Below the pieces are notes generated by a model. It did no database searches. It saw nothing but the letters and a program-made list of their open reading frames with translations, and had not been told where the DNA came from. A program made the position numbers and the translations under genes. DNA of 64,000 bases. Source: Pedobacter sp. Hv1 (lineage in GTDB: Bacteria > Bacteroidota > Bacteroidia > Sphingobacteriales > Sphingobacteriaceae). Within the stretch, counting starts at the first letter, position 1. Each line of letters starts with the position of its first letter. The stretch spans positions 124,001 through 188,000 of the forward strand of contig NZ_LLWP01000002.1 of assembly GCF_001412215.1 (NCBI RefSeq), given 5' to 3'. Positions 53,117-62,550 of the stretch are shown one piece after another.

Positions 53117-53803
53117 TTAAAGTATAGCGAGCAAATTGATATTTGCTTCTTTTCTTCTACTGAGTTCTTTTAACATGTCGCTCTCTTTCATGGTTGCTGC
53201 CCAAGCTGGTCGCAAATGAAAGTGAGGTTGACTGGTAAAGGTTTTGCGATCACCAGCCCAGGTAAGACCTATAGATTCTCCCAACACGGCCAATTCTGTG
53301 TAGTGTGGCGAGTCGTCTCTATAAGTAAATTCTCCTGTTGTAGTTTTTTCAAAAATCCCGATGCCAAAGGTGAGGCCAAAGTTATAATCACTTGATTTTT
53401 TTTGGTCATCATCTTCACATAAGCAATTCATTAACCTAATTTGTATGCCTTTAGCAGTAGCCAATTTGATCAGCTCCTTTGCAAATGGCATTACTTCTTT
53501 TGTCATGGTTTGTAGAATGCTGTCATTGTACAAATCAATTGACAAAGTGCCTTCATCTGTAGCAGGCTCGTTATCAATTAATAAATCGTACAGCACATCC
53601 CATGTTTTAGACCAAGGGTAACCATCTGCCCTGACATCTATTTTTTGTTGTATAGCTTTAATTAGCGAATTAATATTGATGTCGTAGGGCAAGCAGTTAA
53701 ACAATAGGTAATAAATATTAAGCCATGTTTTTGACGATGCTTCACCATCGGCTTCAATACCAGCTTTAAGTTGTAAGGCTTTAATTTTGTCTGAAGAGGT
53801 CAT
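53117..53803 (-). CDS. Peptidoglycan-binding protein with degenerate M15 peptidase domain
   Basis: A 228-residue protein with no signal peptide. Residues 5-34 and 47-75 are two peptidoglycan-binding-like repeats (KIKALQLKAGIEADG and LIKAIQQKIDVRADG, each followed by a TW pair). From about 85 the rest resembles M15 carboxypeptidases (endolysin type), ending GLTWAGDRKTF and PHFHLRPAW. But the zinc ligands are damaged: in place of SNHNFGxAFD it reads SDYNFGLTFG (His to Tyr140, Asp to Gly147), and the LRS region (LRSYAEQ) reads CLCEDDDQ. His194 remains. Likely catalytically inactive; could be a decoy or inhibitor-like relative. Confidence 0.75.
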   Translation of the reverse strand: MTSSDKIKALQLKAGIEADGEASSKTWLNIYYLLFNCLPYDININSLIKAIQQKIDVRADGYPWSKTWDVLYDLLIDNEPATDEGTLSIDLYNDSILQTMTKEVMPFAKELIKLATAKGIQIRLMNCLCEDDDQKKSSDYNFGLTFGIGIFEKTTTGEFTYRDDSPHYTELAVLGESIGLTWAGDRKTFTSQPHFHLRPAWAATMKESDMLKELSRRKEANINLLAIL

Positions 53804-54019
53804 CTGTTTAATATTTAGCGTAAAATCGAAATCTTATTAATTAGCTAGTTATTCAGGCCAGTTTAAGACGGCTTATAGGCATGAATACTTAGCGAAGCTA
53901 AATGACAGTTTTTTTTGAAGAGATTTGAGCGTAGTTTCGCCTAAACGGATAATCAGGTAAATTAACGCGGGCATACAGGTAAAAATACCTGGTTTTGATT
54001 TGATATGGTAAGAAGCAGC

Positions 54020-54685
54020 TTAATGGTTGAAACCATCTAGCTCGATCAACTTATGTTTAAGGGCATATAATACCAAGCCAGCGGTATTACGGCTACTGGT
54101 TTTTAACAAGAGGTTATTTCGATGTCCTTCTACCGTTCTATTGCTGAGAAATAGTTTTTCTGCTATTTCATGACTGTTAAATTGCTTGCAAATCAATTCT
54201 AACACTTCTTTTTCTCGGCCTGTTAACTTGTTTTCAGTTTCGAGGGTTGTGGGCGCTTTTTTAACCAAACCTTTGCGCATGATCTCTAACATGGGCATGG
54301 TAAAGTAAAAGTCGTTTTTAAAAACCTCTCTAATGGCCAACTCTACCTCTTCAGGCTCTGCATTTTTGGCTAGGTAACCATTGGCACCAGCCTGTATGGT
54401 TGCCAAAATAAAGTTCTCTACCTCGTGGATAGTGAGGATTATTACTTTAATTGCGGGGTGTTTTTCTTTTAATATTTTTAAGGCTTCCAATCCGTTGAGC
54501 TCTGGCATGGAAAGATCAAGTAAAATGATGTCTGGCTTTTCAACTTCTTGCTCACATAATTGAAGTAATTCATTTCCATTTCCAGCTTCAAAAATTAGCG
54601 ACATTTGATCAAATGAGCTGATCAATGCGGCCATTCCTTTTCTAAAAAGTTTTTGATCGTCGGCAATAGCAACGTTAATTTTCAT
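54020..54685 (-). CDS. NarL/LuxR-type response regulator
   Basis: A 221-residue two-component regulator. Receiver domain with phospho-acceptor Asp57 (DIILLDLSMPELNG) and a C-terminal LuxR helix-turn-helix (LTGREKEVLELICKQF, then FLSNRTVEGHRNNLL). I start at ATG 54685; an earlier start (54736) adds a non-conserved tail. The histidine kinase at 56100-56888 is of the matching HisKA_3 class, so they are likely partners although on opposite strands. Confidence 0.9.
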   Translation of the reverse strand: MKINVAIADDQKLFRKGMAALISSFDQMSLIFEAGNGNELLQLCEQEVEKPDIILLDLSMPELNGLEALKILKEKHPAIKVIILTIHEVENFILATIQAGANGYLAKNAEPEEVELAIREVFKNDFYFTMPMLEIMRKGLVKKAPTTLETENKLTGREKEVLELICKQFNSHEIAEKLFLSNRTVEGHRNNLLLKTSSRNTAGLVLYALKHKLIELDGFNH

Positions 54686-54941
54686 TCTAGCGTGTTTAAA
54701 ACCTGAAAGTAGAAAAAATACAAACCATTTAAGCATATCGTAGCTCTTTTTTTAGAGTTTAGCTCTTATTGCTTGTGTTTTTTCTCTTGACATTGCTTCT
54801 GGTTAATAAGTGATAACTACAGGATTGATTTTTTTTCGAATGTTCAATAATTCTTGTTTATTGGGGTTAAAAACTGTAAAAAATATGTTTGAGCATATAT
54901 AATGTAGATTTGTTTTTCTAGTTTTATAAAAAAATCAAATT

Positions 54942-55364
54942 ATGAAATCTCAAATTACCGTACCAACCATTCCACTTCCAGATGCAGTAGCAAGAGTTAC
55001 GCGTTTCAGAGCACAATTAGCAGGTTCAGTACCTGAAGCTAACATTCCGAGAGCAATTTTAATCCCTATTGCTGATATTTTAGCAATTGTAAACAAGTAC
55101 CAAACTATAACCCCAAAAGGAGACATTACAGTTGCCCTAAAAGGTGTACGTGCTTATTTTGCAGTTAAAAGAGAAGATGAAGATCTACCAGATGATATCA
55201 CAGCGTTGATTGTACCTGTTAATCTTCAAGGAGATGACATTATCACCACTCCTCCAGGGTTAGGTGATGGAGATGATGATGGTTCTGAAATTTATGACTT
55301 TACAACACCATGTCCAACTGAATGTGATGTGAAAAGCCCTTTATTTGTTGGACAACCAGGATAA
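54942..55364 (+). CDS. Uncharacterised protein with C-terminal Cys motif
   Basis: A 140-residue protein with no signal peptide. Starts MKSQITVPTIPLPDAVARVT; the body has the form of a small globular domain (RAILIPIADILAIVNKYQ, VALKGVRAYFAVKRED, then ITALIVPVNLQGDD). A Gly/Asp-rich stretch (GLGDGDDDGSE) leads to the end FTTPCPTECDVKSPL. I do not recognise the family. It is the first of three plus-strand genes with a membrane protein and histidine kinase, next to a divergent NarL regulator. Confidence 0.7.
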   Translation: MKSQITVPTIPLPDAVARVTRFRAQLAGSVPEANIPRAILIPIADILAIVNKYQTITPKGDITVALKGVRAYFAVKREDEDLPDDITALIVPVNLQGDDIITTPPGLGDGDDDGSEIYDFTTPCPTECDVKSPLFVGQPG

Positions 55365-55468
55365 TCTTTAAGTAAATCACTTTAGGATAACCTTTCTTAT
55401 AAACCATAGATTCACTTTTCTGGTTAGAAAAGTGAATCTATAAAACCAAACTCTCCAAAAAAGCCATA

Positions 55469-56110
55469 ATGCCAATCAAATATATTTTTCATGCGATTAT
55501 AGTTCCTTGTAGTATACTGATACCTATATTCTTATTTCTTCCTAAATTTAAAATTGCTAAAAAAGAGGCTCGCTTACTATTTTATTATCTCTTAATATCT
55601 GGAATAATTAATACAATTGCTATTGTAGTAAGACGTTACCATGTAAGCAACTTACCGTTATTACATTTATATACCATTGTTGAGGCCGTGTTTATTTTAA
55701 GCTATCTAAGGCAAATTTTTGTAGAACCTAAAATAAAAAAGATACTGCTATTGATCATTTTTATATTCCCCATCGTCTGTATATTGAATTTCACCTTTTT
55801 ACAGAGCATCTATACCTTTAATACCTATACCAGACCATTAGAAGCCATATTGATTACTTTTTTCTGCTTATTACATCTATATAAGAGTGGCTTTTCTGAA
55901 AATTGGTTACGTCAACCAAATAATTGGTTTAATGGTGGTATTTTAATCTATTTTCCTGCTGCCTTCATTATATTTATATTATCAAATTATTTAACGAAAA
56001 GCTCAAATTCAAGTATGAATACAATGGTATGGAATATCCATGCGGCATTGGTACTTTTCATGTATCTCATTTGGGCTAGGGGCTTTAAGTTAATTGGAAA
56101 TGGGCGATAA
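55469..56110 (+). CDS. Six-helix integral membrane protein
   Basis: A 213-residue protein with about six transmembrane helices spread over its length and few charged residues between them. No family motif identified. The last 11 bases overlap the start of the histidine kinase gene, suggesting translational coupling and a role in presenting the signal to the kinase, which has little extracellular part itself (inference). Confidence 0.75.
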   Translation: MPIKYIFHAIIVPCSILIPIFLFLPKFKIAKKEARLLFYYLLISGIINTIAIVVRRYHVSNLPLLHLYTIVEAVFILSYLRQIFVEPKIKKILLLIIFIFPIVCILNFTFLQSIYTFNTYTRPLEAILITFFCLLHLYKSGFSENWLRQPNNWFNGGILIYFPAAFIIFILSNYLTKSSNSSMNTMVWNIHAALVLFMYLIWARGFKLIGNGR

Positions 56111-56888
56111 TATTTACATCCTTATTTTCTATAGTGTAATCGCCATTTTTATCATGGTTACATTTTTCTTGGTATTATATATTCGCAACCAGAATATGTT
56201 ATGGCAACAGCGAAGGTTATTTCAGGAAACCGAAATTCTTCAACAAAAGCAGTTGCTGAGTGCGGTAATCGAATCTCAAGAAATAGAACGTAAACGGATT
56301 GGTGAAGATCTGCATGACGAAATTGGAGGCACTTTGTCTGCCATCAAATTAATGTTGGGTGCTTTGAAACAACAAGATGGCGTTAATCAGGATTCAGTTT
56401 TACCTGCAAAACAACTCATAGATAAAATGATTGTAGATGTGCGCAATATTGCACACGATCTTTCGCCTCCAGGTTTAACCATGTTTGGTCTTTACACCAC
56501 AATTGAAGGCTTTGTATCTTTAATTAACAATACTGGTGAGATTGAAGTTGTAATTACCCATGATCCGCAAATAGAAGAAAGACTACTTTCTGACAAAGCA
56601 GAGCTGGCGTTATTCAGGATCATTACACAACTGATAGCCAACACCTTAAAACATGCCAATGCAACCCGAATAGAAATTTGTTTCAAACCGACTGATCAAA
56701 AAATGGAGATCAATTACAGCGATAATGGAAAAGGTTTCGACCCAGTTGTATTAAATGCCAAACAAGGAATAGGCATGCAAAACATCAAAAGTAGATTACA
56801 AATGATCGATGCCAATTATACCCTCACTACAAGTTTAAATAACGGATTTAAAATGGATATCATTTGTCCTATTGATCGCGTAAATTAA
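56100..56888 (+). CDS. Histidine kinase, HisKA_3/NarX type, with a single membrane helix
   Basis: A 262-residue kinase. One transmembrane helix (about 6-28), a coiled linker (WQQRRLFQETEILQQKQ), the phosphorylation helix with ERKRIGEDLHDEIGGTL (His72), and a HATPase domain with the N box (LIANTLKHANA) and the G boxes (NGKGFD, GIGMQN). It has no periplasmic domain. Likely partner: NarL regulator at 54020-54685; likely sensor partner: the overlapping membrane protein. I start at ATG 56100. Confidence 0.88.
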   Translation: MGDNIYILIFYSVIAIFIMVTFFLVLYIRNQNMLWQQRRLFQETEILQQKQLLSAVIESQEIERKRIGEDLHDEIGGTLSAIKLMLGALKQQDGVNQDSVLPAKQLIDKMIVDVRNIAHDLSPPGLTMFGLYTTIEGFVSLINNTGEIEVVITHDPQIEERLLSDKAELALFRIITQLIANTLKHANATRIEICFKPTDQKMEINYSDNGKGFDPVVLNAKQGIGMQNIKSRLQMIDANYTLTTSLNNGFKMDIICPIDRVN

Positions 56889-56915
56889 TCAGCCATTTAA
56901 CTACATTGAATTCAA

Positions 56916-56942
56916 AGCTCTGGTTGAAATCAGGGCTTTTTT
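56916..56942 (+). terminator. Intrinsic terminator after the kinase gene
   Basis: AGCTCTG (56916-56922), loop of 8, CAGGGCT (56931-56937) with one G-T pair, then a T-run. Confidence 0.8.
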
Positions 56943-56957
56943 ATTGACAAAAAGTTA

Positions 56958-56997
56958 TAAAAAAGGACGAGAACAATCCGTCCGATCATTCTCGCCC
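56958..56997 (-). terminator. Intrinsic terminator of the minus-strand PID-tail gene
   Basis: On the minus strand GGGCGAGAA (56997-56989), loop of 15, TTCTCGTCC (56973-56965), then six T. One mismatch in a 9-bp stem. It lies about 100 bp below the stop of the 57095-57535 gene. Confidence 0.75.
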
Positions 56998-57094
56998 ATC
57001 TTAAATTATACGCTCTCTATTATAAGACGTTAAATGGAAAGAAATCGTATATCTAAAGAAAGAAATTTTATTTTTTATTGATTTTAAATTGGAT

Positions 57095-57535
57095 TCAGGA
57101 TTTATTTTTGTCTTTGATACTTTTCCAACCAAGCCCACAGATCAATAACACGATAATGGAGACATAGTTATCTAAACTACATTCTACTACATAAAAACCC
57201 TCATAACCGCTGGCCATGCCTCCATTACAACCACTAATGAGACCCAAAAGATTATAATCTAAGCCACCCGGGCAAACTTTACACACCACTGTTCCACTAC
57301 TGGGTACGTAGTTACAGTTTTCGTTAGATAAAACTTGGGTAGTTGATTCTGAATAAAGTGGGCTACCACCCAAAAGCGCATTAATTAATGAAGTGAGTGC
57401 ACCACTAACTTTTTGTGTGTAGATAACTTTAGTGTTGCTAGGCAATACACAGCCTTGAACCTGTTGTCCGAATGCATTGAGACATGGTATAAAGAACAGT
57501 AGAAAAACAATTATAATTTTTGAACTCTTCGTCAT
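57095..57535 (-). CDS. Small secreted Cys-rich protein with PID-like membrane tail
   Basis: A 146-residue protein from ATG 57535. Signal peptide to about AFGQ; mature part starts QVQGCVLPSNTKVIYTQ and has several cysteines (NENCNYVPSSGTVVCKVCPGG, GCNGGM). The end is CSLDNYVSI, a hydrophobic helix and KSIKDKNKS. The GCV start, cysteine pattern and D-(D/N)-Y plus helix plus basic tail match the protein at 2688-3098. Probably anchored or sorted at the inner membrane. Function unknown. Confidence 0.75.
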   Translation of the reverse strand: MTKSSKIIIVFLLFFIPCLNAFGQQVQGCVLPSNTKVIYTQKVSGALTSLINALLGGSPLYSESTTQVLSNENCNYVPSSGTVVCKVCPGGLDYNLLGLISGCNGGMASGYEGFYVVECSLDNYVSIIVLLICGLGWKSIKDKNKS

Positions 57536-57729
57536 GTTTGAACTTATATCCACAAATAAGCTCATTAGAGGCGAATAAATGCCTATTCATTTTGTTCAAT
57601 AAAGCAGTGTTTTTTCTATGTTAATCGATCTTTTTGTTCAATTATTAATGAGGTAAAGAAAATGTTGCTCCAAACCAAATCTCTCCCATTTTCGTAACTT
57701 TACCAGAGTTTTAACATATATCATTTGCC

Positions 57730-60165
57730 TTGAGAATTAAATTTACCTTAAGCTTTATTGCTTTATTGATCAGCATGGCCTGCTTTGGCCAAAAAACAGG
57801 TCTGATAACCGGAACTGTACAAAATGCAAACACCAATGAACTATTATCCAAGGCAAGTATCCTCATCAATGGAACCAATGTAACTGTACTTTCAGATACC
57901 TCTGGAAAATTCAAACTCTCGCTACCCGTTGGCACCTATAGCATTACGGCCAATTATGTAGGCTATGTTTCGCAAACAAAATACAACATTGTGGTAAGCT
58001 CAGGTAATGTTCAATTGGTCAATTTTGAACTTCAAACTGCAGCAAAAGCATTGAGCGAAATTGTGGTACAAACCAACAGAAACAAATCGGCAATTGCAGC
58101 AGATATGGTAACCCCTTTATCTGTACAACAATTGACTACGGAAGAGATTAAAAGTAGTCCAGGTGGCAATTTCGATGTATCTAAAGTGGTACAAACGCTG
58201 CCTGGCGTTGGTATAAGTAATGGCGTAGGCGAACGCAATGACATCATTATCAGGGGTGGCGCACCTAACGAAAATGTTTATTACTTAGATGGAATAGAAA
58301 TTCCGGTACTTAACCATTTCCAAACACAGGGCAGTTCTGGCGGTGCACAGGGTATACTTAATGTTTCTTTTATTGAAAGCTTAAAACTCTCCTCATCTGC
58401 TTTCGATTCAAGATATGATAATCCTTTAGCCTCTACTTTTGTAATTAAACAAAGAGATGGCAATTCCGAACGTTTATCTGGCAATGTTAGAATTAGTTTT
58501 ACCGAATCTGTATTGACTTTAGAAGGCCCTCTTTCTAAAAAAACCACTTTCCTAGCCTCAACCAGAAAATCTTATCTTAGTTTTTTATTCAAATTGATCG
58601 ATCTTCCAATCAGGCCCGACTTTAATGACTACCAATACAAAGTAACTCATAAATTTAATGACAAAACCACACTTACCGCAATAGGTTTAGCAGCTGTAGA
58701 TCGTTTCTCTTTTGCACCAACCAAAGAATCAACCTTAGAAAACACTTACGTTTTAAGATCTACCCCTTATATTAACCAATGGAACTATACAGTAGGTTTT
58801 AACCTTAATCGGAAAATCGAAGATGGTTTTATGAATTTTACCATCAGCCGAAATGTATTTAACAATACCCTAGACAAATTTGAAGATGAACAAAAAATAG
58901 AGGCAAAAAGAAGTTTATTGGTAGAATCTCAAGAAGTGGAAAATAAATTTCGCTTCGACATCAATAAATTTATCAATGGTTGGAAACTTTCTGCAGGTGT
59001 AATGACACAATTGGTTGGTTACCACAGCAACCTATACAATAAAGTTTCGAATGCGCTCAAAGACCCACAAGGAAATGTGATCAGTCCGGAGCAGGTAATT
59101 CGTTTCAACAATGATTTCAGTTTTTGGAAATACGGATTGTTTCTGCAAGCATCAAAGAACATTTTCGATGAGCGCCTTCTGGTTTCTGGTGGAATTAGAA
59201 CTGACATGAATACATTTACTACTGGAGGAAACAATCCATTAAGCACATTATCTCCTCGTCTTTCTGTTGCCTATCATGTTACTTCTAAATGGGACATCAA
59301 CGCTTCTGTTGGCACTTATTTTAAAATCCCACCTTATACTGCACTAGGGTATTTAGACAATAATCGATTGGCTGCGAATAAGGACATGAAATACATCCAA
59401 TCTACCCATTATGTTTTGGGCACTCAATTTCTTCCTAAAAACGACCTGCGTTTTACCTTTGAAACCTTTTATAAACAATACCATAATTATCCTGTTTCTG
59501 CTGCTACAGGCATCTCATTGGCCAATCAAGGTGCTGAATATGCCTCTGTGGGCAGTGAACGACTCATCAGTATGGGTGATGGAGAAACTTATGGGTTTGA
59601 AATTTTTGCACAACAAAAACTGATCAAAAATCTGTTCTATGTAGCCAGTTATTCTTATGTAAGAAGTCGGTTTTCAGGACTTGATGGCAAACTCATCTCT
59701 TCTTCATGGGATAATGAACACCTACTATCACTTACTTTAGGTTATAAGCTGAAAAGCAATTGGGACTTAGGTCTTAAATATCGTTACGCTGGTGGCTCTC
59801 CATATACGCCATTCAATTTGTTGGCATCGCAACAGAATTATGTTACTTTAGGTACAGGCGTGCCAGATTACAGTAGATTAAACAGTGAGCGGTTAACTGC
59901 CTTTAGTCAATTAGATTTTCGTGTCGACAAAAGGATCAATTTCAACAAAACTGCTTTGAACTTGTATGTAGATATCCAGAACATACTGAAAAACCAGAAT
60001 GCCAACTTCCCTAAATATACTTTTAAACGTAGTGCAGATAATGCTTCTTTTTTAACTACTGACAACAAACCTTTACAAGCAGATGGTTCTAATGCAATAC
60101 CCTATATCTTAAATACAAAATCTGGCAATCTAATTCCATCTATTGGACTTATTTTCGAATTTTAA
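57730..60165 (+). CDS. TonB-dependent receptor
   Basis: An 811-residue outer membrane receptor. TTG start at 57730 is required to keep the signal peptide (RIKFTLSFIALLISMACFGQ). CarboxypepD_reg-like domain (about 22-110), plug with VVQTLPGVGISNGVGERNDI and YYLDGIEIPVLNHFQTQG, then a barrel ending in PSIGLIFEF. A BtuB- or FecA-type substrate cannot be deduced. The regulatory pair convergent to it may control this or the receptor at 62648. Confidence 0.88.
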   Translation: MRIKFTLSFIALLISMACFGQKTGLITGTVQNANTNELLSKASILINGTNVTVLSDTSGKFKLSLPVGTYSITANYVGYVSQTKYNIVVSSGNVQLVNFELQTAAKALSEIVVQTNRNKSAIAADMVTPLSVQQLTTEEIKSSPGGNFDVSKVVQTLPGVGISNGVGERNDIIIRGGAPNENVYYLDGIEIPVLNHFQTQGSSGGAQGILNVSFIESLKLSSSAFDSRYDNPLASTFVIKQRDGNSERLSGNVRISFTESVLTLEGPLSKKTTFLASTRKSYLSFLFKLIDLPIRPDFNDYQYKVTHKFNDKTTLTAIGLAAVDRFSFAPTKESTLENTYVLRSTPYINQWNYTVGFNLNRKIEDGFMNFTISRNVFNNTLDKFEDEQKIEAKRSLLVESQEVENKFRFDINKFINGWKLSAGVMTQLVGYHSNLYNKVSNALKDPQGNVISPEQVIRFNNDFSFWKYGLFLQASKNIFDERLLVSGGIRTDMNTFTTGGNNPLSTLSPRLSVAYHVTSKWDINASVGTYFKIPPYTALGYLDNNRLAANKDMKYIQSTHYVLGTQFLPKNDLRFTFETFYKQYHNYPVSAATGISLANQGAEYASVGSERLISMGDGETYGFEIFAQQKLIKNLFYVASYSYVRSRFSGLDGKLISSSWDNEHLLSLTLGYKLKSNWDLGLKYRYAGGSPYTPFNLLASQQNYVTLGTGVPDYSRLNSERLTAFSQLDFRVDKRINFNKTALNLYVDIQNILKNQNANFPKYTFKRSADNASFLTTDNKPLQADGSNAIPYILNTKSGNLIPSIGLIFEF

Positions 60166-60175
60166 GAGTCTCAAT

Positions 60176-60874
60176 TTAGATCATTTTATGTTTTAGTTCT
60201 TTATACCTCGACCTGCCAATGGGCAAGATCTCTCCATTTTTAAGCAATAGGTGATATTTGCTTCCAGGTTGCACAATTATTCGTTCTGCTACCTGCAATG
60301 GAATAAGGTAAGATTTGTGGATACGTTCAAACGAACCCATCAGCAATTGCGCTAGTTTTTCTAATGATTTATCATGCAACTCTGTTTGGCCATTCTTTAA
60401 ATGCAACTCGCTATAAATACCTGCACCTTTGATATAAAACAGCTCTTGAATATCAATTAAGCAGACGTTACCTGCCTTTTTTACGGCGAGGAACTTGATC
60501 TCATTTTCAATTTTTACACCAGAGCTGGTTATTCTTTTAAATGCCTGATCCAATCTCGTTTCATCAAATGGTTTGGGTACAAAGTCTAACACGCCATAGG
60601 CAAAAGCTGTTATTGCCTTGTCTGTATTGGCAGATACTATAATGGTATGAAAAGATCCCGACACTACAGTTTCCAATACCGTAAAACCATCTTCACCATT
60701 TAAATTTAAATCCAACAACAAGATATCAATGGGGTGTTGAGCTATATAATTCAATCCCTTTGTCAAAGAATCGCAAATAGCTAATGATGATAAGTTGTGT
60801 TCGAAGAATTTACGTGTCATCCGTTCCAACCTCTTGGCTATCCTGGCTTCATCTTCAATAATCAATATCTTCAT
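60176..60874 (-). CDS. LytTR-type response regulator
   Basis: A 232-residue regulator. Receiver domain with Asp55 (DILLLDLNLNG) and a C-terminal LytTR DNA-binding domain (IELFYIKGAGIYSELHLKNG-like, then FERIHKSYLIPL and GSKYHLLLKNGEILPIGRSR). Its start overlaps the end of the histidine kinase gene by 4 bp (ATGA). Control target unknown; the divergent promoter at 62551-62575 is a candidate. Confidence 0.9.
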   Translation of the reverse strand: MKILIIEDEARIAKRLERMTRKFFEHNLSSLAICDSLTKGLNYIAQHPIDILLLDLNLNGEDGFTVLETVVSGSFHTIIVSANTDKAITAFAYGVLDFVPKPFDETRLDQAFKRITSSGVKIENEIKFLAVKKAGNVCLIDIQELFYIKGAGIYSELHLKNGQTELHDKSLEKLAQLLMGSFERIHKSYLIPLQVAERIIVQPGSKYHLLLKNGEILPIGRSRYKELKHKMI

Positions 60875-62538
60875 TTGTTGTAAATTTTAATTGTGGTTTC
60901 CCAGCCATCAGCTATTGCTTCAGAAAAAAACTGCCAATTGTTTCCATAACTTTCGGTTAAACGGGCCTTAACATAACCAAAGCCATTGCCATCTGCTGTA
61001 CCACTGGTATTCGGTCTATTTTGCGCTTTGGTCTTAAAAACATACACTTTACTTTCTTCTGTTCTCCTAAACTTCAAGCTAAATCCAATTGTACCATCGG
61101 CCAATGGTATGCTGTGGGTAATCCCATTTTCTAAAATGGTATGAATCAAAGCTGGAGGGATCTCTTCATTTTTATCTATCCCTTCATCGTCCCAGGTATA
61201 TTGAATTTCCTTTCTATAATGCATTACGGTTAAATGGGTTTTGCAAAGGGCGATTTCTTGTTCGATAGGAATCAGTTTTTGCTCTGCAATCGAGTTCATG
61301 ATATCAAACTCACCTGCCAATGCTTGTATAAATGCTGCGCCTTCCTTTGGCGATTCTTCTACCCAATCGATCAAAGAGGTTAAGGTATTTTTAAGAAAGT
61401 GAGGTTGAATATTCTTTTTGATCAGCTCTAATTTTAACCTCGAAGAAAGTAAGAGCGAAGATTGATATTCTTCTTCTATCGCCTTGGTGCGCAAGGCATG
61501 GAGATAGAGCATACACAGCACAATAATGGTGAAGCTAATAAACAGTCCAAAATCATATCCTAGATATTGGTGAACAATTATTGTAGCAAACAAGCCAAAA
61601 AATACAATTACGGCGCCTCGCTCCTTTTTATAAATGGCTATTAATACAATAAAGACCGAAGTAAGCCACATTACAAAACTGTAAGTGAAAGCAGTATAAT
61701 CGTAATGATGATAGTTAACAATATAAACTGTAATTAAGGTCAAGAAAAGTGCAATAAGTAACCATCCTTTTTTATAAAAATTAAATTGGATGGTAAAATA
61801 AGAAGGTACCAACAAGGCAATAGCAAAAGTTAGCCAGCCTATAATTTCTAAACGCCAAAAGAACTTGGTATAAGGAATATCGATATAAAACTTTAAATAC
61901 TCCATCATCAATAAGGCAAAGAAAAACAAGCAGATGACGCCAAAAATTAACACTGCATAAACTTTATTACGGCTACTCAGGAATAAGAAAAAATAGTAGA
62001 TTGCTGCAATGAGAAAAGCACCAGCCATCAGGTTCATAAAAGAAATGATAATAAGTGGTCTTTTTAATAAGGTGACATAATTATCAAGCTTAATTCCTAT
62101 TGGTCTTTTCACCTGTGGCAGATAAGATTGCGACATTCGAAGGGCTACGGTGTGCATCCCTATTTTGGTTAACGAATCTGGCACATTTAAATAAGTAGTT
62201 ACTGTGCCCGGTATTTCAGGGCTGTTTTTGCCTATTACTTTTCCATTGCGCCCAATCAATACCCCATCCCAATACACCTCAAATGCACCGAAAGATTCGA
62301 TGTGTAAACCAAGTGGTCCATCTGGAATCGTCATTAATTTAACTGTAGATCGAACCCAAAAAACCTGGTTACCGGTCTCTCCCCTTTCGCTTGTCCATTT
62401 CGAATCATCAAAATCTTTACTTGCCCACAATTGATCATCCCCAATTTGATAGCGGTTTTCATCAGCCTTGTACTTCATTACAGACTCACAAGAGGATAGA
62501 AATAATAGCGCAACAATAAAAAACAGGGTCCTTTGCAT
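60871..62538 (-). CDS. LytS/YehU-type histidine kinase with N-terminal lipobox and 7TM region
   Basis: A 555-residue kinase. The start MQRTLFFIVALLFLSSCES is a signal peptide with a lipobox (Cys17), followed by a galactose-binding-like extracellular domain (DDSKWTSERGETGNQVFWVR, HIESFGAFEVYWDGVLIGRN), seven or so membrane helices (about 180-350, the 7TM-DISM layout) and a His_kinase domain (KKNIQPHFLKNTLTSLIDW) with HATPase. A lipobox on a multi-span membrane protein is unusual. First gene of an operon with the LytTR regulator. Confidence 0.88.
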   Translation of the reverse strand: MQRTLFFIVALLFLSSCESVMKYKADENRYQIGDDQLWASKDFDDSKWTSERGETGNQVFWVRSTVKLMTIPDGPLGLHIESFGAFEVYWDGVLIGRNGKVIGKNSPEIPGTVTTYLNVPDSLTKIGMHTVALRMSQSYLPQVKRPIGIKLDNYVTLLKRPLIIISFMNLMAGAFLIAAIYYFFLFLSSRNKVYAVLIFGVICLFFFALLMMEYLKFYIDIPYTKFFWRLEIIGWLTFAIALLVPSYFTIQFNFYKKGWLLIALFLTLITVYIVNYHHYDYTAFTYSFVMWLTSVFIVLIAIYKKERGAVIVFFGLFATIIVHQYLGYDFGLFISFTIIVLCMLYLHALRTKAIEEEYQSSLLLSSRLKLELIKKNIQPHFLKNTLTSLIDWVEESPKEGAAFIQALAGEFDIMNSIAEQKLIPIEQEIALCKTHLTVMHYRKEIQYTWDDEGIDKNEEIPPALIHTILENGITHSIPLADGTIGFSLKFRRTEESKVYVFKTKAQNRPNTSGTADGNGFGYVKARLTESYGNNWQFFSEAIADGWETTIKIYNK

Positions 62539-62550
62539 AGCGTAAAGTTA

